Notes under the pieces: generated by a model
Databases searched by the model: none
The model's input: only the letters and a program-made list of their open reading frames with translations
What the model was told of the DNA's origin: nothing
IMG/VR virus record: IMGVR_UViG_3300042906_000311
Location: 1-22,304 of that record
Direction: 5' to 3' (one strand)
Origin: a virus
DNA: 22,304 nt
Program-made: the position numbers and the translations under genes
Shown here: positions 1 through 7,061 of the stretch, one piece after another
Numbering within the stretch: the first letter of the stretch is position 1
Layout: every line of letters begins with the position of its first letter

Positions 1-20
1 ACCATCATCAGGCGGCTCAT
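1..20 (-). CDS. First codons of the next gene (cut by window edge)
   Basis: ATG at 20-18 overlaps the preceding stop as ATGA, like most junctions here. Six codons are visible (MSRLMM). The product cannot be identified. It is included because the operon clearly continues leftwards. Confidence 0.45.
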
Positions 21-1408
21 GCAATAAGTGCGTCGTCGATGGTTTCCGTGCCAAGCGTGTTCGACGGCAACTGAAGACCCTTGTTGTAGAGGTCGAACAG
101 ACGGTCGAAGCCGATCTGGAATCCACCGGCCTTGTCGTTCTGAAAGTAGAACCGACCGCTGTCATCGACGCGAAAGTCTGTCGAGCCGGCGATCATTCCG
201 ATCGCCTGTCCTCCAGGCGCTATCGGCACCAGCTCCGACACGATCAGTTCGTCAATGTATGCCGAGCCTCCGCTGACGGTCGTCGTGCTCTCAAGATGCA
301 CATAGCAGACGCTCGGCACGTTGATCGGCGTCCGGAGCGTAGCTGTATGAATCGCGTAGGCGACCGCCGATGCGAGCGTGAACGACGTCGCCGCGTTTCC
401 AGAATCAATGATGTTGCCGCTGGCATCCTTGAACGAGACGCGGATTACGCCAGCGGAGCTGGCGTCCGTCTTAATCGCGAACGCGACGACGTACGGCCTG
501 TCGGGGATGAGACGTCCGAACGTGCCTCCGGCCGCTCCAAACTGCTGGCGGATGTCGAACAGCGTGCCCGTGCCGTGAATCAACTTGAGCGACTTCGCGC
601 CGCGCCAGATATTTGACGCGCCCGTCTCGGTCGCGAAGTGCGTGCCCGCCGTTCCGGTGACGATGGTCCACTGCTCCGGCAGGTTGCTCGTCTGGTCCTC
701 AAAGTCGCTGTTCGTGAGGATGTTCTGCCCCATCGGACCCGCGTCGACCGAAGCGGAGATGGTCGTAAGCCTCGTCGTCGTGCCGCTGCCGGCCGGGAAG
801 CGGTAGTCGAGCGTCGGGTACGCGACTTGACCTCGGACCTCAATGATCTCGCTGCCAGGGCTGACGCCGCCTCCGACAGAATCCTGCACGCAGCGGGCCT
901 CAAGAACCTCGCCTCGAATGTTCTCCCAGTCGGTCATGCCGCCCAGAAGCGCGTTCGGGGTCTTGGTCGCCCAGACGAACTTCGCGCCGACGGCGACGTT
1001 TGAGCCTCCAAACGTGGTGCTCGACTTGGTGATTGCGCACGCGTCGACCGTCTCGCTTGACTTTCGCATCTCGCGGATGAGCCAGACGAGCGCCTCGGCG
1101 ACGCTCTTCGTCTTCATCGACTGCGTGTTGTTGGCGACGTCGTTCGCCTCCTTCCAGCACATCTCGATGAGCGTCTTCTCGGCTGCGGCGCGCACGTCCG
1201 CGAGGACGCCGCCCGCCTCCGCGATGCGGTTCTCGATGCTGCCGGAAAGCGCGTCGATATACCATGCGTCGGCCGACGAGTACTCGAGCTGCACGTTCGC
1301 GAGCAGCGTCTTTAGATTCTCCTGGTGCGTGCGCACCTGATTCGCAAAGTGAATCAGGGTGCCTAGCCGCGTGAATAGTCCATCAGTTCCATCGTATACG
1401 AGCGCCAT
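17..1408 (-). CDS. Putative adhesin/tail-tip protein with carbohydrate-binding-like central domain
   Basis: This 463-aa protein has three parts. Residues 1-125 are helical (DGTDGLFTRLGTLIHFANQV; ENRIAEAGGVLADVRAA). Residues 125-225 form a Gly/Thr/Ser region. From 229 (NILTNSDFEDQTSNLPEQWT) to about 395 it resembles a galactose-binding-like beta sandwich: an NxxxxxDFE opening, WRGAKSLKLIHGTG at 268-281, and the closing SGGSAYIDELIVSEL at 379-393, which is typical of carbohydrate-binding modules. The C-terminus (400-463) holds GGFQIGFDRLFDLYNKGLQL. The scheme fits a protein that contacts the host surface. No hydrolase motif is seen. Its start shares a base with the preceding stop (TGATG) and its stop overlaps the next start. 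Confidence 0.68.
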   Translation of the reverse strand: MALVYDGTDGLFTRLGTLIHFANQVRTHQENLKTLLANVQLEYSSADAWYIDALSGSIENRIAEAGGVLADVRAAAEKTLIEMCWKEANDVANNTQSMKTKSVAEALVWLIREMRKSSETVDACAITKSSTTFGGSNVAVGAKFVWATKTPNALLGGMTDWENIRGEVLEARCVQDSVGGGVSPGSEIIEVRGQVAYPTLDYRFPAGSGTTTRLTTISASVDAGPMGQNILTNSDFEDQTSNLPEQWTIVTGTAGTHFATETGASNIWRGAKSLKLIHGTGTLFDIRQQFGAAGGTFGRLIPDRPYVVAFAIKTDASSAGVIRVSFKDASGNIIDSGNAATSFTLASAVAYAIHTATLRTPINVPSVCYVHLESTTTVSGGSAYIDELIVSELVPIAPGGQAIGMIAGSTDFRVDDSGRFYFQNDKAGGFQIGFDRLFDLYNKGLQLPSNTLGTETIDDALIA

Positions 1409-1659
1409 CAGGTTTCCTCTTCGGTGCTATCGGGGAACGGAAGGGCCGCGTTTAGCGCGGCGCGTCTTTGCGCGCATCCGCCGCAGTCTCCGACGATCTG
1501 CTTGATCCGCAGGAGTGATGTGGCCGCGTCTATCGCATCCCCGATGCCGCGCATCGGTCCATCATACGACTCACAAAGGGCGCAGACGCCCGCGGATGGC
1601 GTGCCTCCGTGCAGCCCGATCCTACATCGCGCTTCCGTGCTCAGGTTCTTGCAGGTCAT
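1408..1659 (-). CDS. 83-aa Cys-rich, probably zinc-binding phage protein
   Basis: This starts at ATG 1659 (ATGA with the previous stop) and ends in TGATG with the next gene. Cysteines and one His are spaced as C3, C12, H17, C26-x2-C29 and C59-x2-C62 (GVCALCES; GDCGGCAQRR). The end has AQRRAALNAALPF, a C-terminal pattern (CxxC followed by 'RR..LN...PF') that I have seen in small phage proteins near tail-tip genes. Pairs of CxxC suggest a zinc site. Whether it is in the virion or acts in the cell is unknown. Confidence 0.65.
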   Translation of the reverse strand: MTCKNLSTEARCRIGLHGGTPSAGVCALCESYDGPMRGIGDAIDAATSLLRIKQIVGDCGGCAQRRAALNAALPFPDSTEEET

Positions 1660-2411
1660 GCGATCGTGATCGAGAAAGATACTTCTGGATATGAGGCTGA
1701 AACCAGCGCAACCTCCTGCTGATTCCATGTCGGTGGAACAAGGCTTGACAGCGTTCCCCAAATGCTGCCAGAATTGCGAACCTTGCCTCGATAGTAGGTA
1801 GATGCGCCTTCGTAGTCCGCGGTCGACCAGTTGCCGCCGATCGGACATCCGTTTTGCGGCCATGTCCGCACAAGACCAGCAGTGATTCCGCCGCATACGA
1901 TGCCCGCCTCGAACGCCCACGGAGCGCCCGTCTCATCCCATCCGTTCTGGCGAAACGGTCGGATGTAGTACGAGACATTGGCGCTCGATTGACCGATTGG
2001 AATCGCCCGTCCGTCCCAGACGAGGCTGTTGCCGGGAGTAGGAAGCAATCCGCTTTCTACCGTAACGATACTGCCTGTCCATCCGGTGAATGCTCCCCCT
2101 TGAACGAACCTGAAAGCCTGATAGCCGCATCTACCCAGCGTTCCAGGCGGGTCGATTGTTCCTGATCCTTTTCGGCCAAGCGCGATCGGCGCAAGCAAGT
2201 TGGATGTCAGGCCGAACCCTGCCGGCTCATACGCCCCATTTACCAAGGGTCCGCTTGTCGTGAATCGGCGGTAGGTCTTTCCGTCGATCCATTGGTAGGT
2301 GAAGTCGAAGCTCACCGTGATAGACGGGATATTCATAACCACGGAGGTCAAGGCGCAGCAATCGACCTCTGGCCCACCGCAGCAGCAAAGCATCGCTGCG
2401 TGGTCCGTCAC
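1656..2411 (-). CDS. Cys-rich N-terminus structural protein, function unknown
   Basis: Two starts are possible. GTG 2411 overlaps the previous stop as GTGA and has GGGAG 6 nt upstream (251 aa). ATG 2393 gives 245 aa with no ribosome binding site. I favour GTG. The N-terminus carries LCCCGG and a second pair, DCCAL, within 20 residues. The body is beta-like: SITVSFDFTYQWIDGKTYRR, then GKGSGTIDPPGTLGRCGYQA, NVSYYIRPFRQNGWDETGAP, and the end EVSFSITIA. The Cys cluster could bind metal or form disulphides. I recognise no family. It is followed by another Cys-rich gene with an ATGA overlap. Confidence 0.6.
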   Translation of the reverse strand: MTDHAAMLCCCGGPEVDCCALTSVVMNIPSITVSFDFTYQWIDGKTYRRFTTSGPLVNGAYEPAGFGLTSNLLAPIALGRKGSGTIDPPGTLGRCGYQAFRFVQGGAFTGWTGSIVTVESGLLPTPGNSLVWDGRAIPIGQSSANVSYYIRPFRQNGWDETGAPWAFEAGIVCGGITAGLVRTWPQNGCPIGGNWSTADYEGASTYYRGKVRNSGSIWGTLSSLVPPTWNQQEVALVSASYPEVSFSITIA

Positions 2412-2770
2412 GCCTCGCTCCCGTAGAGCGTGATCGCGACGCGGTCTGAAGCAGAAGCCAACACCCAGATTCGGTCCCCGCCGACCATGAAGATCGGCTG
2501 ATCGAACACCGTCGTCGTCTTGCTGTTCACGCCCAGATCGTAGACGAGCGCGTTCGACGCAACGGGATTTTCGCCCGCGCGGCAGTGATGCACGCGGACT
2601 GCCTCGTTTCCGCTGTGCGTGTTCACGATCCACATCGATTCCACCGTCGCCGTCCTGTCGCTCGGACACTCGTAGATCTGATGCGCGGTCGCCTTCGCGA
2701 ACTGCGCCGTGAGCTTGCGCGACGGATACGAGCGATAGTCGAGTGGGTTGAAGGCGGTGAGGTTGCTCAT
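2408..2770 (-). CDS. Small beta-sandwich phage structural protein, function unknown
   Basis: The start is taken at ATG 2770 (TGACATG junction); an upstream ATG at 2854 would overlap the previous gene by 83 bp and add only a basic extension. The product is 120 aa. It includes LTAQFAKATAHQIYECPSDR, ESMWIVNTHSGNEAVRVHHC, the 'AGENPVASNALVYDLGV' segment, and 'PIFMVGGDRIWVLASASDRV' followed by AITLYGSEA. This order ('..wi.Nt....vr.hh..ag...a.sNal.yd' then 'l..GD.i.v.as....v..t..g') is a common small phage structural type, often next to tail-tip genes. Its exact role is not known to me. Confidence 0.7.
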   Translation of the reverse strand: MSNLTAFNPLDYRSYPSRKLTAQFAKATAHQIYECPSDRTATVESMWIVNTHSGNEAVRVHHCRAGENPVASNALVYDLGVNSKTTTVFDQPIFMVGGDRIWVLASASDRVAITLYGSEA

Positions 2771-2771
2771 G

Positions 2772-3488
2772 TCATGCGCACGCGAAAGAGTATCCGTTCG
2801 GGACAGAGAATGTCCACGCAAAGTCGACATACGTCGCGTGGACGATGGTTTCATTCCTGATCGGCTGGCGCACGGCCGTCGCGTTGTTTGGCTTGACGGT
2901 TCCGACGCCGATGACGTTGCCCGCGTCAGTCGGGTTCTCGCAGCCGTTGTAGAGCGTGTACGGCTCGGTGTCGCGCTGCACCCACGAATCCAGTTCGACG
3001 CCCATCGGAAGTCCCGTGTACTTCCATCGCCCGCCGACTAGCGGCTGGCTTCCGGTGATTCGGAACATCCCCGTCTTCGCGCCGACGTTGGAGATAATCA
3101 GAGCGCAGCGTCCGACGTCGACGAAGGACTCAAGCCGTAGAAGCACATGCGCGCCGACCTGATAGTCGGCAGGACCGATCGCGATTGCTGGAACCGTGAA
3201 CGGCGCATTCTGCGTCCCACTTGTCCTCACGCTGTCCGGTGGATCGACTTGCGAGGTTCCGTCCGAGCGCAGGCGTATTTCCTTCCACGCATACCGACGC
3301 TGCGTCGTCTGCCCGGTCGTGACGACCTGTGTGCCCGTGAGGATCGCGTACACGAACTGCGATTCTCGCGGCTCGGTGTACCTTCTCATCGGAACCCCAC
3401 CGCGTTCGATCGCGTCGAACACGCCGTTCATGTGGAACCACTGGAGATTTCCAATGCTTCCTTTGGTGAATCGCGGGAAGTTCGCCAT
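2772..3488 (-). CDS. Putative tail-tip/virion protein, function unknown
   Basis: This 238-aa protein begins MANFPRFTKGSIGNLQWFHM. It contains QFVYAILTGTQVVTTGQTTQ, YAWKEIRLRSDGTSQ, a GRWKYTGLPMGVELDSWVQR segment and the end TVKPNNATAVRQPI...AWTFSVPNGYSFACA. I do not recognise a family and see no catalytic motif; the composition is that of a beta-rich virion component. It starts one base after the previous stop (TGACATG) and stops one base before the next start in the same way, with no ribosome binding site at either junction. Confidence 0.6.
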   Translation of the reverse strand: MANFPRFTKGSIGNLQWFHMNGVFDAIERGGVPMRRYTEPRESQFVYAILTGTQVVTTGQTTQRRYAWKEIRLRSDGTSQVDPPDSVRTSGTQNAPFTVPAIAIGPADYQVGAHVLLRLESFVDVGRCALIISNVGAKTGMFRITGSQPLVGGRWKYTGLPMGVELDSWVQRDTEPYTLYNGCENPTDAGNVIGVGTVKPNNATAVRQPIRNETIVHATYVDFAWTFSVPNGYSFACA

Positions 3489-3489
3489 G

Positions 3490-3852
3490 TCAGTCGCTCA
3501 GGATCAAGTACTGGAGACGCACGGACGCTGCGTTTGCGCGCGCGGTCGGCGCGTTGGTGCCGAGACGAAGGACGGCGGATTCGCCAGCCTTCAGCTTCAC
3601 GAACGAGACGAACGTCGTCGTGCCCGTCCCGAGTTCAACGAAGTTCGTAGGGCCGCAGTTCCGGAAGAACGCGTAGCCGGCGGTCGCGACATCGCCTATG
3701 GCGATGGCCTCGCCAGACGTGCCGATGTCCTGCGCACCACCTGCGGCCGTGGAACCCGTCATGTCGGCGAACTGCTGTCCAGGGTCCATGCGCTGCTTGA
3801 GGAATCCGTTGTCGACGGACATCCTGACGTTGACCGTGATTTCGTTTGCCAT
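3490..3852 (-). CDS. Small beta-rich phage structural protein, function unknown
   Basis: This 120-aa protein starts MANEITVNVRMSVDNGFLKQ and contains QDIGTSGEAIAIGDVATAGY, AFFRNCGPTNFVELG, FVSFVKLKAGESAVLRLGTN and RLQYLILSD. The pattern 'iGTs.Ea...GDv.taGya.frN....NfV.iG' with 'lkaGe.a..rlg' near the C-terminus is one I associate with small structural proteins in many uncultured tailed phages. The fold is probably a beta sandwich. It follows the preceding stop by one base (TGACATG) without a ribosome binding site, so translation likely depends on ribosomes finishing the gene before it. Confidence 0.7.
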   Translation of the reverse strand: MANEITVNVRMSVDNGFLKQRMDPGQQFADMTGSTAAGGAQDIGTSGEAIAIGDVATAGYAFFRNCGPTNFVELGTGTTTFVSFVKLKAGESAVLRLGTNAPTARANAASVRLQYLILSD

Positions 3853-3853
3853 G

Positions 3854-4675
3854 TCAGAAGTTCTCGCTCAGTTGGTTGAAGTCGGCCTGCGTTGGAAACG
3901 GCTGCTTCCAGAACACGCTAGCCGCCTTCTGGAACGGAATCGCTCCGTCGAGGATCACGCGCCCGTCTGGTCCGACTGACGCATACTGGATCAGGTGATA
4001 CCAGTTGTCTTGCGCAAAGGAATGCGTTATCTGAACCTTGTCGATTCCGATCCTGCTCGCCTTCGCTCCCTTGTAGAGCACGCTTCCGACAGCTCCGTTG
4101 CGAAAGACGACGCTGTTTCGCGTTCCGCGCGCAAGCATGATGAGGTTGATTCGCGCGTCGAGCGTGTTCATCAAGACCGTCTCGGTCAACTCCAGCGTCG
4201 TGAAGTACCGAAGAACCGACATCGGTTCGCCAGCAACGTCGATTGATGTTCCGAAGCAGAACGATTCTCCGGTCGCGTCACCCTCCTCCGGGAACACAAG
4301 TCCGGGACTGGTGCGCCATACGTCGCGGAACTCCGCAGCCCAGTCAAAGGAGAACTGGACGTAGCCTGGTTGCGCCGGCTGAAGCGAACCGACCTCGGTG
4401 TTCTCGTACGAAAAGTCGACTTCCCAGACCCCGCGCGAATGCGGCTGTCGCTTGATCGAGTACGAAATGCAGTAGATGTCCGTCTCGTCTGGAAACAGGT
4501 CGCCGACCTGCGGAATGACCGTCGATCCCGCGGTCGTTCCGAACGTGCCGCGCACCTGCGCTGGAGTCGTTAGTTCCGCGGCCTCGTCCCAGATGGCGAA
4601 CCGACGCGATGCCGTTACCTTGCCGGCGCTGTCGGACGCGCCCCTGCTCTCATGTAGTTCGATGGCCGTCGTCAT
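3854..4675 (-). CDS. Putative tail protein (distal-tail region), function unknown
   Basis: This 273-aa protein begins MTTAIELHESRGASDSAGKV. It has RRFAIWDEAAELTTPAQVRG, a GDLFPDET segment near 58-65, YSIKRQPHSRGVWEVDFSYE near 72-91, and a long beta-rich C-terminal half including RNGAVGSVLYKGAKASRIGI. It ends SENF. The strong ribosome binding site (GGAGGG 8 nt before ATG) and TGATG junction with the tape measure point to a structural protein made in quantity. In siphophages the gene after the tape measure is normally the distal tail protein; I see no specific Dit motif, so this remains positional. Confidence 0.65.
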   Translation of the reverse strand: MTTAIELHESRGASDSAGKVTASRRFAIWDEAAELTTPAQVRGTFGTTAGSTVIPQVGDLFPDETDIYCISYSIKRQPHSRGVWEVDFSYENTEVGSLQPAQPGYVQFSFDWAAEFRDVWRTSPGLVFPEEGDATGESFCFGTSIDVAGEPMSVLRYFTTLELTETVLMNTLDARINLIMLARGTRNSVVFRNGAVGSVLYKGAKASRIGIDKVQITHSFAQDNWYHLIQYASVGPDGRVILDGAIPFQKAASVFWKQPFPTQADFNQLSENF

Positions 4676-5766
4676 CAGTTGAACCCTCCGATGCCGTCGC
4701 GGAGCGAGTCGCGAATCTGCTCTATGCCGCGGATCAGCCGGTTGTCGTTCTCAAGCTTCTTCGTCGCCGGGTACGCGTCGAACTTGAACGTTCCCAGCGC
4801 GGTCTGCGCGCTTCCGATCCCTGCGGTCTGCGCGGCGAGCCGCTCCTGCTCAAGCGCGGCGATCTCGATCTTGGCCGCCTCCATGCGCGCGGCGCTCTCC
4901 TTCTCGACCATCGCGAGCCTGTCCTTCTCCTCCTCGGCGATGTTCTGCTTGTGGAGATACAGACGGTACTCGTACTGCTGGCGGATGACCTGCTCCGCGT
5001 CTTCGATGGTCGCGCGCGCCGCGTCCTCCTCCTCGCGTCCGAGGCTTCCGAACAGCGCGGCCTGCATCGCGGGGTCTTCGTAGAGTTCCCTGCGCGCCTT
5101 GGCGACGGCGTCCTCCATCTCCAGACGGAGCGCCTCCTCCTCGTTGCCAGCCTTGCGCGCGGCGTCGACCTGCACCTTGAGGTTGAAGTCGGCGACCTCC
5201 TGATCCCGCTTGATCTGGCGGTTGCGGAGCTGGCCCATCATCTCAAACTCCGCGTCCTGCTTTGCCTTCAGCCGCGCCTGATCCTCCTTCGCCACGGCGG
5301 CCGCTGCGGCCTTGCGCTTGCGCTCGGATTCCTCAAACGCCTTCTCTTCCTGCTCGCGGTCGTAGGCGAATGCGAGGTCGATCCCCCGCTGCATCCGCGC
5401 TTCCAAAGAGCTGATCGTGCCGAACGCTCCGTCCGCGAGGTTCTCTCCGATCGCCTTGCCGAGGTCGTATGCCGCTCCGATGACAGGAAGGTTTCGGACG
5501 AGTTCCTCGACCGCCGCTCCGAGGGTCTTGTCCCCGCGGATTGCCGCGGACATCGACCGCATGACGTTGTCGGCCATGCCGAGGCCAAGCACGCTACCGA
5601 GCATCTTTCCGGCCTTCTGCTCGCTGAACTCGTCGCGCAGCTTGTTGCGCAATAACTCGCCCGTGCTGGTCGCCGTCGCGGCCGCGCTCTGCTTGACAGC
5701 CGTCATCGTGGCGTTGAACTGCGCCATCGACGCCGTCACCGCGATGTTGATCTCTCCTGCGTTCAT
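4675..5766 (-). CDS. Tape measure protein (short)
   Basis: This 363-aa protein begins MNAGEINIAVTASMAQFNAT, the usual tape-measure opening (small residues and a helix built on AQF). A Gly-containing amphipathic region follows (GKMLGSVLGLGMADNVMRSM at 53-72; VIGAAYDLGKAIGENLADG at 95-113). From about 133 to 312 it is a long charged coiled coil with AFEESERKRKAAAAA and EEEKDRLAMVEKESAARME. It ends with GSAQTALGTFKFDAYPAT and a helix. Its position after the frameshifted chaperone and its coupling (ATGA) make the assignment good. Tape measures of siphophages usually exceed 600 aa. At about 0.15 nm per residue this one would specify a tail of roughly 55 nm. GAGAGG precedes ATG. Confidence 0.8.
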   Translation of the reverse strand: MNAGEINIAVTASMAQFNATMTAVKQSAAATATSTGELLRNKLRDEFSEQKAGKMLGSVLGLGMADNVMRSMSAAIRGDKTLGAAVEELVRNLPVIGAAYDLGKAIGENLADGAFGTISSLEARMQRGIDLAFAYDREQEEKAFEESERKRKAAAAAVAKEDQARLKAKQDAEFEMMGQLRNRQIKRDQEVADFNLKVQVDAARKAGNEEEALRLEMEDAVAKARRELYEDPAMQAALFGSLGREEEDAARATIEDAEQVIRQQYEYRLYLHKQNIAEEEKDRLAMVEKESAARMEAAKIEIAALEQERLAAQTAGIGSAQTALGTFKFDAYPATKKLENDNRLIRGIEQIRDSLRDGIGGFN

Positions 5767-6352
5767 CGTGCCCTCTCGACGTGACGTCTCATCCAGTCGT
5801 GTCTATCGGCGGTTCCGTCGCTGCCGTTCGCAGCGAGACGGAGGTGCTCCTCGAACTCGCCGCAGGTCAGGTCGAGCGGGTTGCCGAGTCCGGGCGCGGC
5901 GCGCGCGATCAGGTGCGCCAGCGCCATCCAGTCGCGCGGCGCTTCCGGAAGCGCCGCGCCTACAGAGGGTTTGCCGCCGCGGCGGCCTCCCTGTACCTGT
6001 CGACGTCGACTCCGAGCGCGGCGATCGCGTGCATGGACGCCTCGGAAATCTCGACGGCTGCGAGGAACGCCTCGGCGTCGTCGCAGCACGCCGCGAGGAC
6101 CATCGCGGCACCAGACAGGTTGAAGCAATGGAGGACCAGCGAAGATGCGCGCCGCGCCGCCTCGCGCGCGTCCTGCGCCACCTGCATCGCCTCCCTGTGC
6201 GGCATCCCCACCGCCTTCGCGTCGCGCAGGATTTCCGCGGCCTTGTCCTCCGTCAGCTGCTCCGAAAGCGCGATCCTCTCGCGCACGGTCAGCGGGCGAA
6301 GCGTGAAGGACCGATCACCAGCGTTCACCACCCACGGGGCCACACGGATCAT
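5763..6352 (-). CDS. Tail assembly chaperone, frameshifted long form (gpGT-like), join of 6352..5966 and 5966..5763
   Basis: A -1 slip at heptamer A AAC CCT (5972-5966) re-reads base 5966 and continues in the overlapping frame. This adds 67 residues (beginning SVGAALPEAPRDWMALAHLI and ending HDWMRRHVERAR) to the first 129, giving 196 aa. The extension contains GEFEEHLRLAANG and a C-terminal basic helix. Its stop overlaps the tape measure start exactly as ATGA, as real genes do here. The extension has no convincing start of its own; the best internal ATG (5927) would give 54 aa and has only a poorly spaced GGAAG. In lambda-type phages the long form recruits the tape measure protein while the short form binds it; the same is expected here. 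Confidence 0.82.
5934..5972 (-). promoter_or_regulatory. Programmed -1 ribosomal frameshift signal
   Basis: In zero frame the codons are GCA AAC CCT CTG TAG. A AAC CCT at 5972-5966 fits X XXY YYZ with X=A, Y=C, Z=T. The 6-nt spacer (CTGTAG, 5965-5960) contains the zero-frame stop. The next 26 nt (5959-5934) are a perfect palindrome, with arms GCGCGGCGCTTCC and GGAAGCGCCGCGC. As RNA this makes a stem of about 11 bp with a tight CCGG loop. Slippery site, spacer length and hyperstable stem match canonical -1 signals. Confidence 0.85.
5960..6352 (-). CDS. Tail assembly chaperone, short form (gpG-like)
   Basis: This 130-aa, Ala-rich and largely helical protein starts MIRVAPWVVNAGDRSFTLRP and contains LTVRERIALSEQLTEDKA. 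It lies between the tail tube and tape measure genes, the standard place of the gpG-type chaperone. AAGGAG lies 6 nt before ATG. It ends ...AAAAANPL with TAG at 5962-5960. Immediately before that stop is a slippery heptamer with a hairpin behind it, so this product should be the abundant zero-frame form of a G/GT pair. Confidence 0.85.
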   Translation of the reverse strand: MIRVAPWVVNAGDRSFTLRPLTVRERIALSEQLTEDKAAEILRDAKAVGMPHREAMQVAQDAREAARRASSLVLHCFNLSGAAMVLAACCDDAEAFLAAVEISEASMHAIAALGVDVDRYREAAAAANPL

Positions 6353-6621
6353 CCCTGTCTCCTTCTCTTGAGAAACTCGGCAAAGGAATCGTCAGGCGCG
6401 ACGACGCGCCTGTCGGACACGCGGCGGATCGACCACGAATCGACGTCGGCCATGCGCGCTTGCTCGGCCGCCAGCGCGTAGCCGACCGCCTGCTCCTCCG
6501 TGACGGTCCCCGGCGTGATGCGCCGCGTGCGTACGCGGCCGTCCAAGTAGGTGATGGACACCATCCAGTCCGAATCGGATGGGACAAAGGCATTCGCGAT
6601 CTGTCCTAGATGTGGGATCAT
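6349..6621 (-). CDS. 90-aa protein of unknown function between tail tube and tail chaperone
   Basis: ATG at 6621 follows the tail tube stop by 2 nt without a strong ribosome binding site, and its stop overlaps the chaperone start as ATGA. The product has a beta-like first half (SDWMVSITYLDGRVRTRRIT) and a helical second half (TEEQAVGYALAAEQARMADV), ending in DSFAEFLKRRRQG. I do not recognise the family. The tight fit between two clear tail genes on the same strand supports it being real. A tail assembly role is inferred only from position. Confidence 0.65.
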   Translation of the reverse strand: MIPHLGQIANAFVPSDSDWMVSITYLDGRVRTRRITPGTVTEEQAVGYALAAEQARMADVDSWSIRRVSDRRVVAPDDSFAEFLKRRRQG

Positions 6622-6623
6622 GC

Positions 6624-7049
6624 TCAGACGAGCCAGGTCACGACAGGCGCAGCGCCGTCCGCGTTCGCGAAGTTGCAGGTGACGGTCGAGTCCGCGGTCT
6701 TGTCGACGTTGAACGCGAATCCGTTGAAGATGCAGTTGGCCGCGATGCGCGCGTCGTTCGTCGAGTCGAAGATCGTGAGCGTGAGCGCCTGCGTCGCGGT
6801 GTTCATCCAGATCATCGAGGTGAGCGCGGTCGTGGTCGACGCGGTCGAGTCGACGGCGGGGACGCCGGACAGCGAACCCGTCAGGTCGAGCATTCCGAGC
6901 CGCTTGCGGCGACCAGTGTCGGAGAAGCCAGTCAGCTCGCTCTCGACCCGGGAAAGGTTAGCCGCGAACGACCGCACCCGGAAAACGCTTCCGCTCGCTG
7001 GCATGGTCACGTTGCCGTCGTTTCCGATCACGAATGTGTCAATCGCCAT
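6624..7049 (-). CDS. Major tail tube protein
   Basis: This 141-aa protein begins MAIDTFVIGNDGNVTMPASG. It contains FRVRSFAANLSRVESELTGF at about 23-42, GRRKRLGMLDLTGSLSG at about 46-62, an 'ALTLTIFDSTNDARIAANC' strand block and the end APVVTWLV. The combination of a T-x-G strand, an RRR-type turn and a later 'G.a.f.v....' strand, with position between the terminator and chaperone genes, indicates the repeating subunit of the tail tube. It is small, similar to tube proteins of short non-contractile tails. It has its own 12-nt spacer with AGGAA before ATG, consistent with high expression. Confidence 0.85.
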   Translation of the reverse strand: MAIDTFVIGNDGNVTMPASGSVFRVRSFAANLSRVESELTGFSDTGRRKRLGMLDLTGSLSGVPAVDSTASTTTALTSMIWMNTATQALTLTIFDSTNDARIAANCIFNGFAFNVDKTADSTVTCNFANADGAAPVVTWLV

Positions 7050-7061
7050 GGTGTGTTCCTA

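Noticed and set aside
4609-5655. Plus-strand open frame (348 codons) opposite the tape measure gene
   Set aside because: Leu/Val/Arg-rich complement of a charged coiled-coil gene, which commonly leaves such an open antisense frame.
5763-6128. Independent gene starting at ATG 6128 in the frame of the chaperone extension
   Set aside because: Its first half is an Arg-rich shadow of the zero-frame chaperone; only the part after the heptamer is protein-like, which fits frameshifting better than separate initiation.
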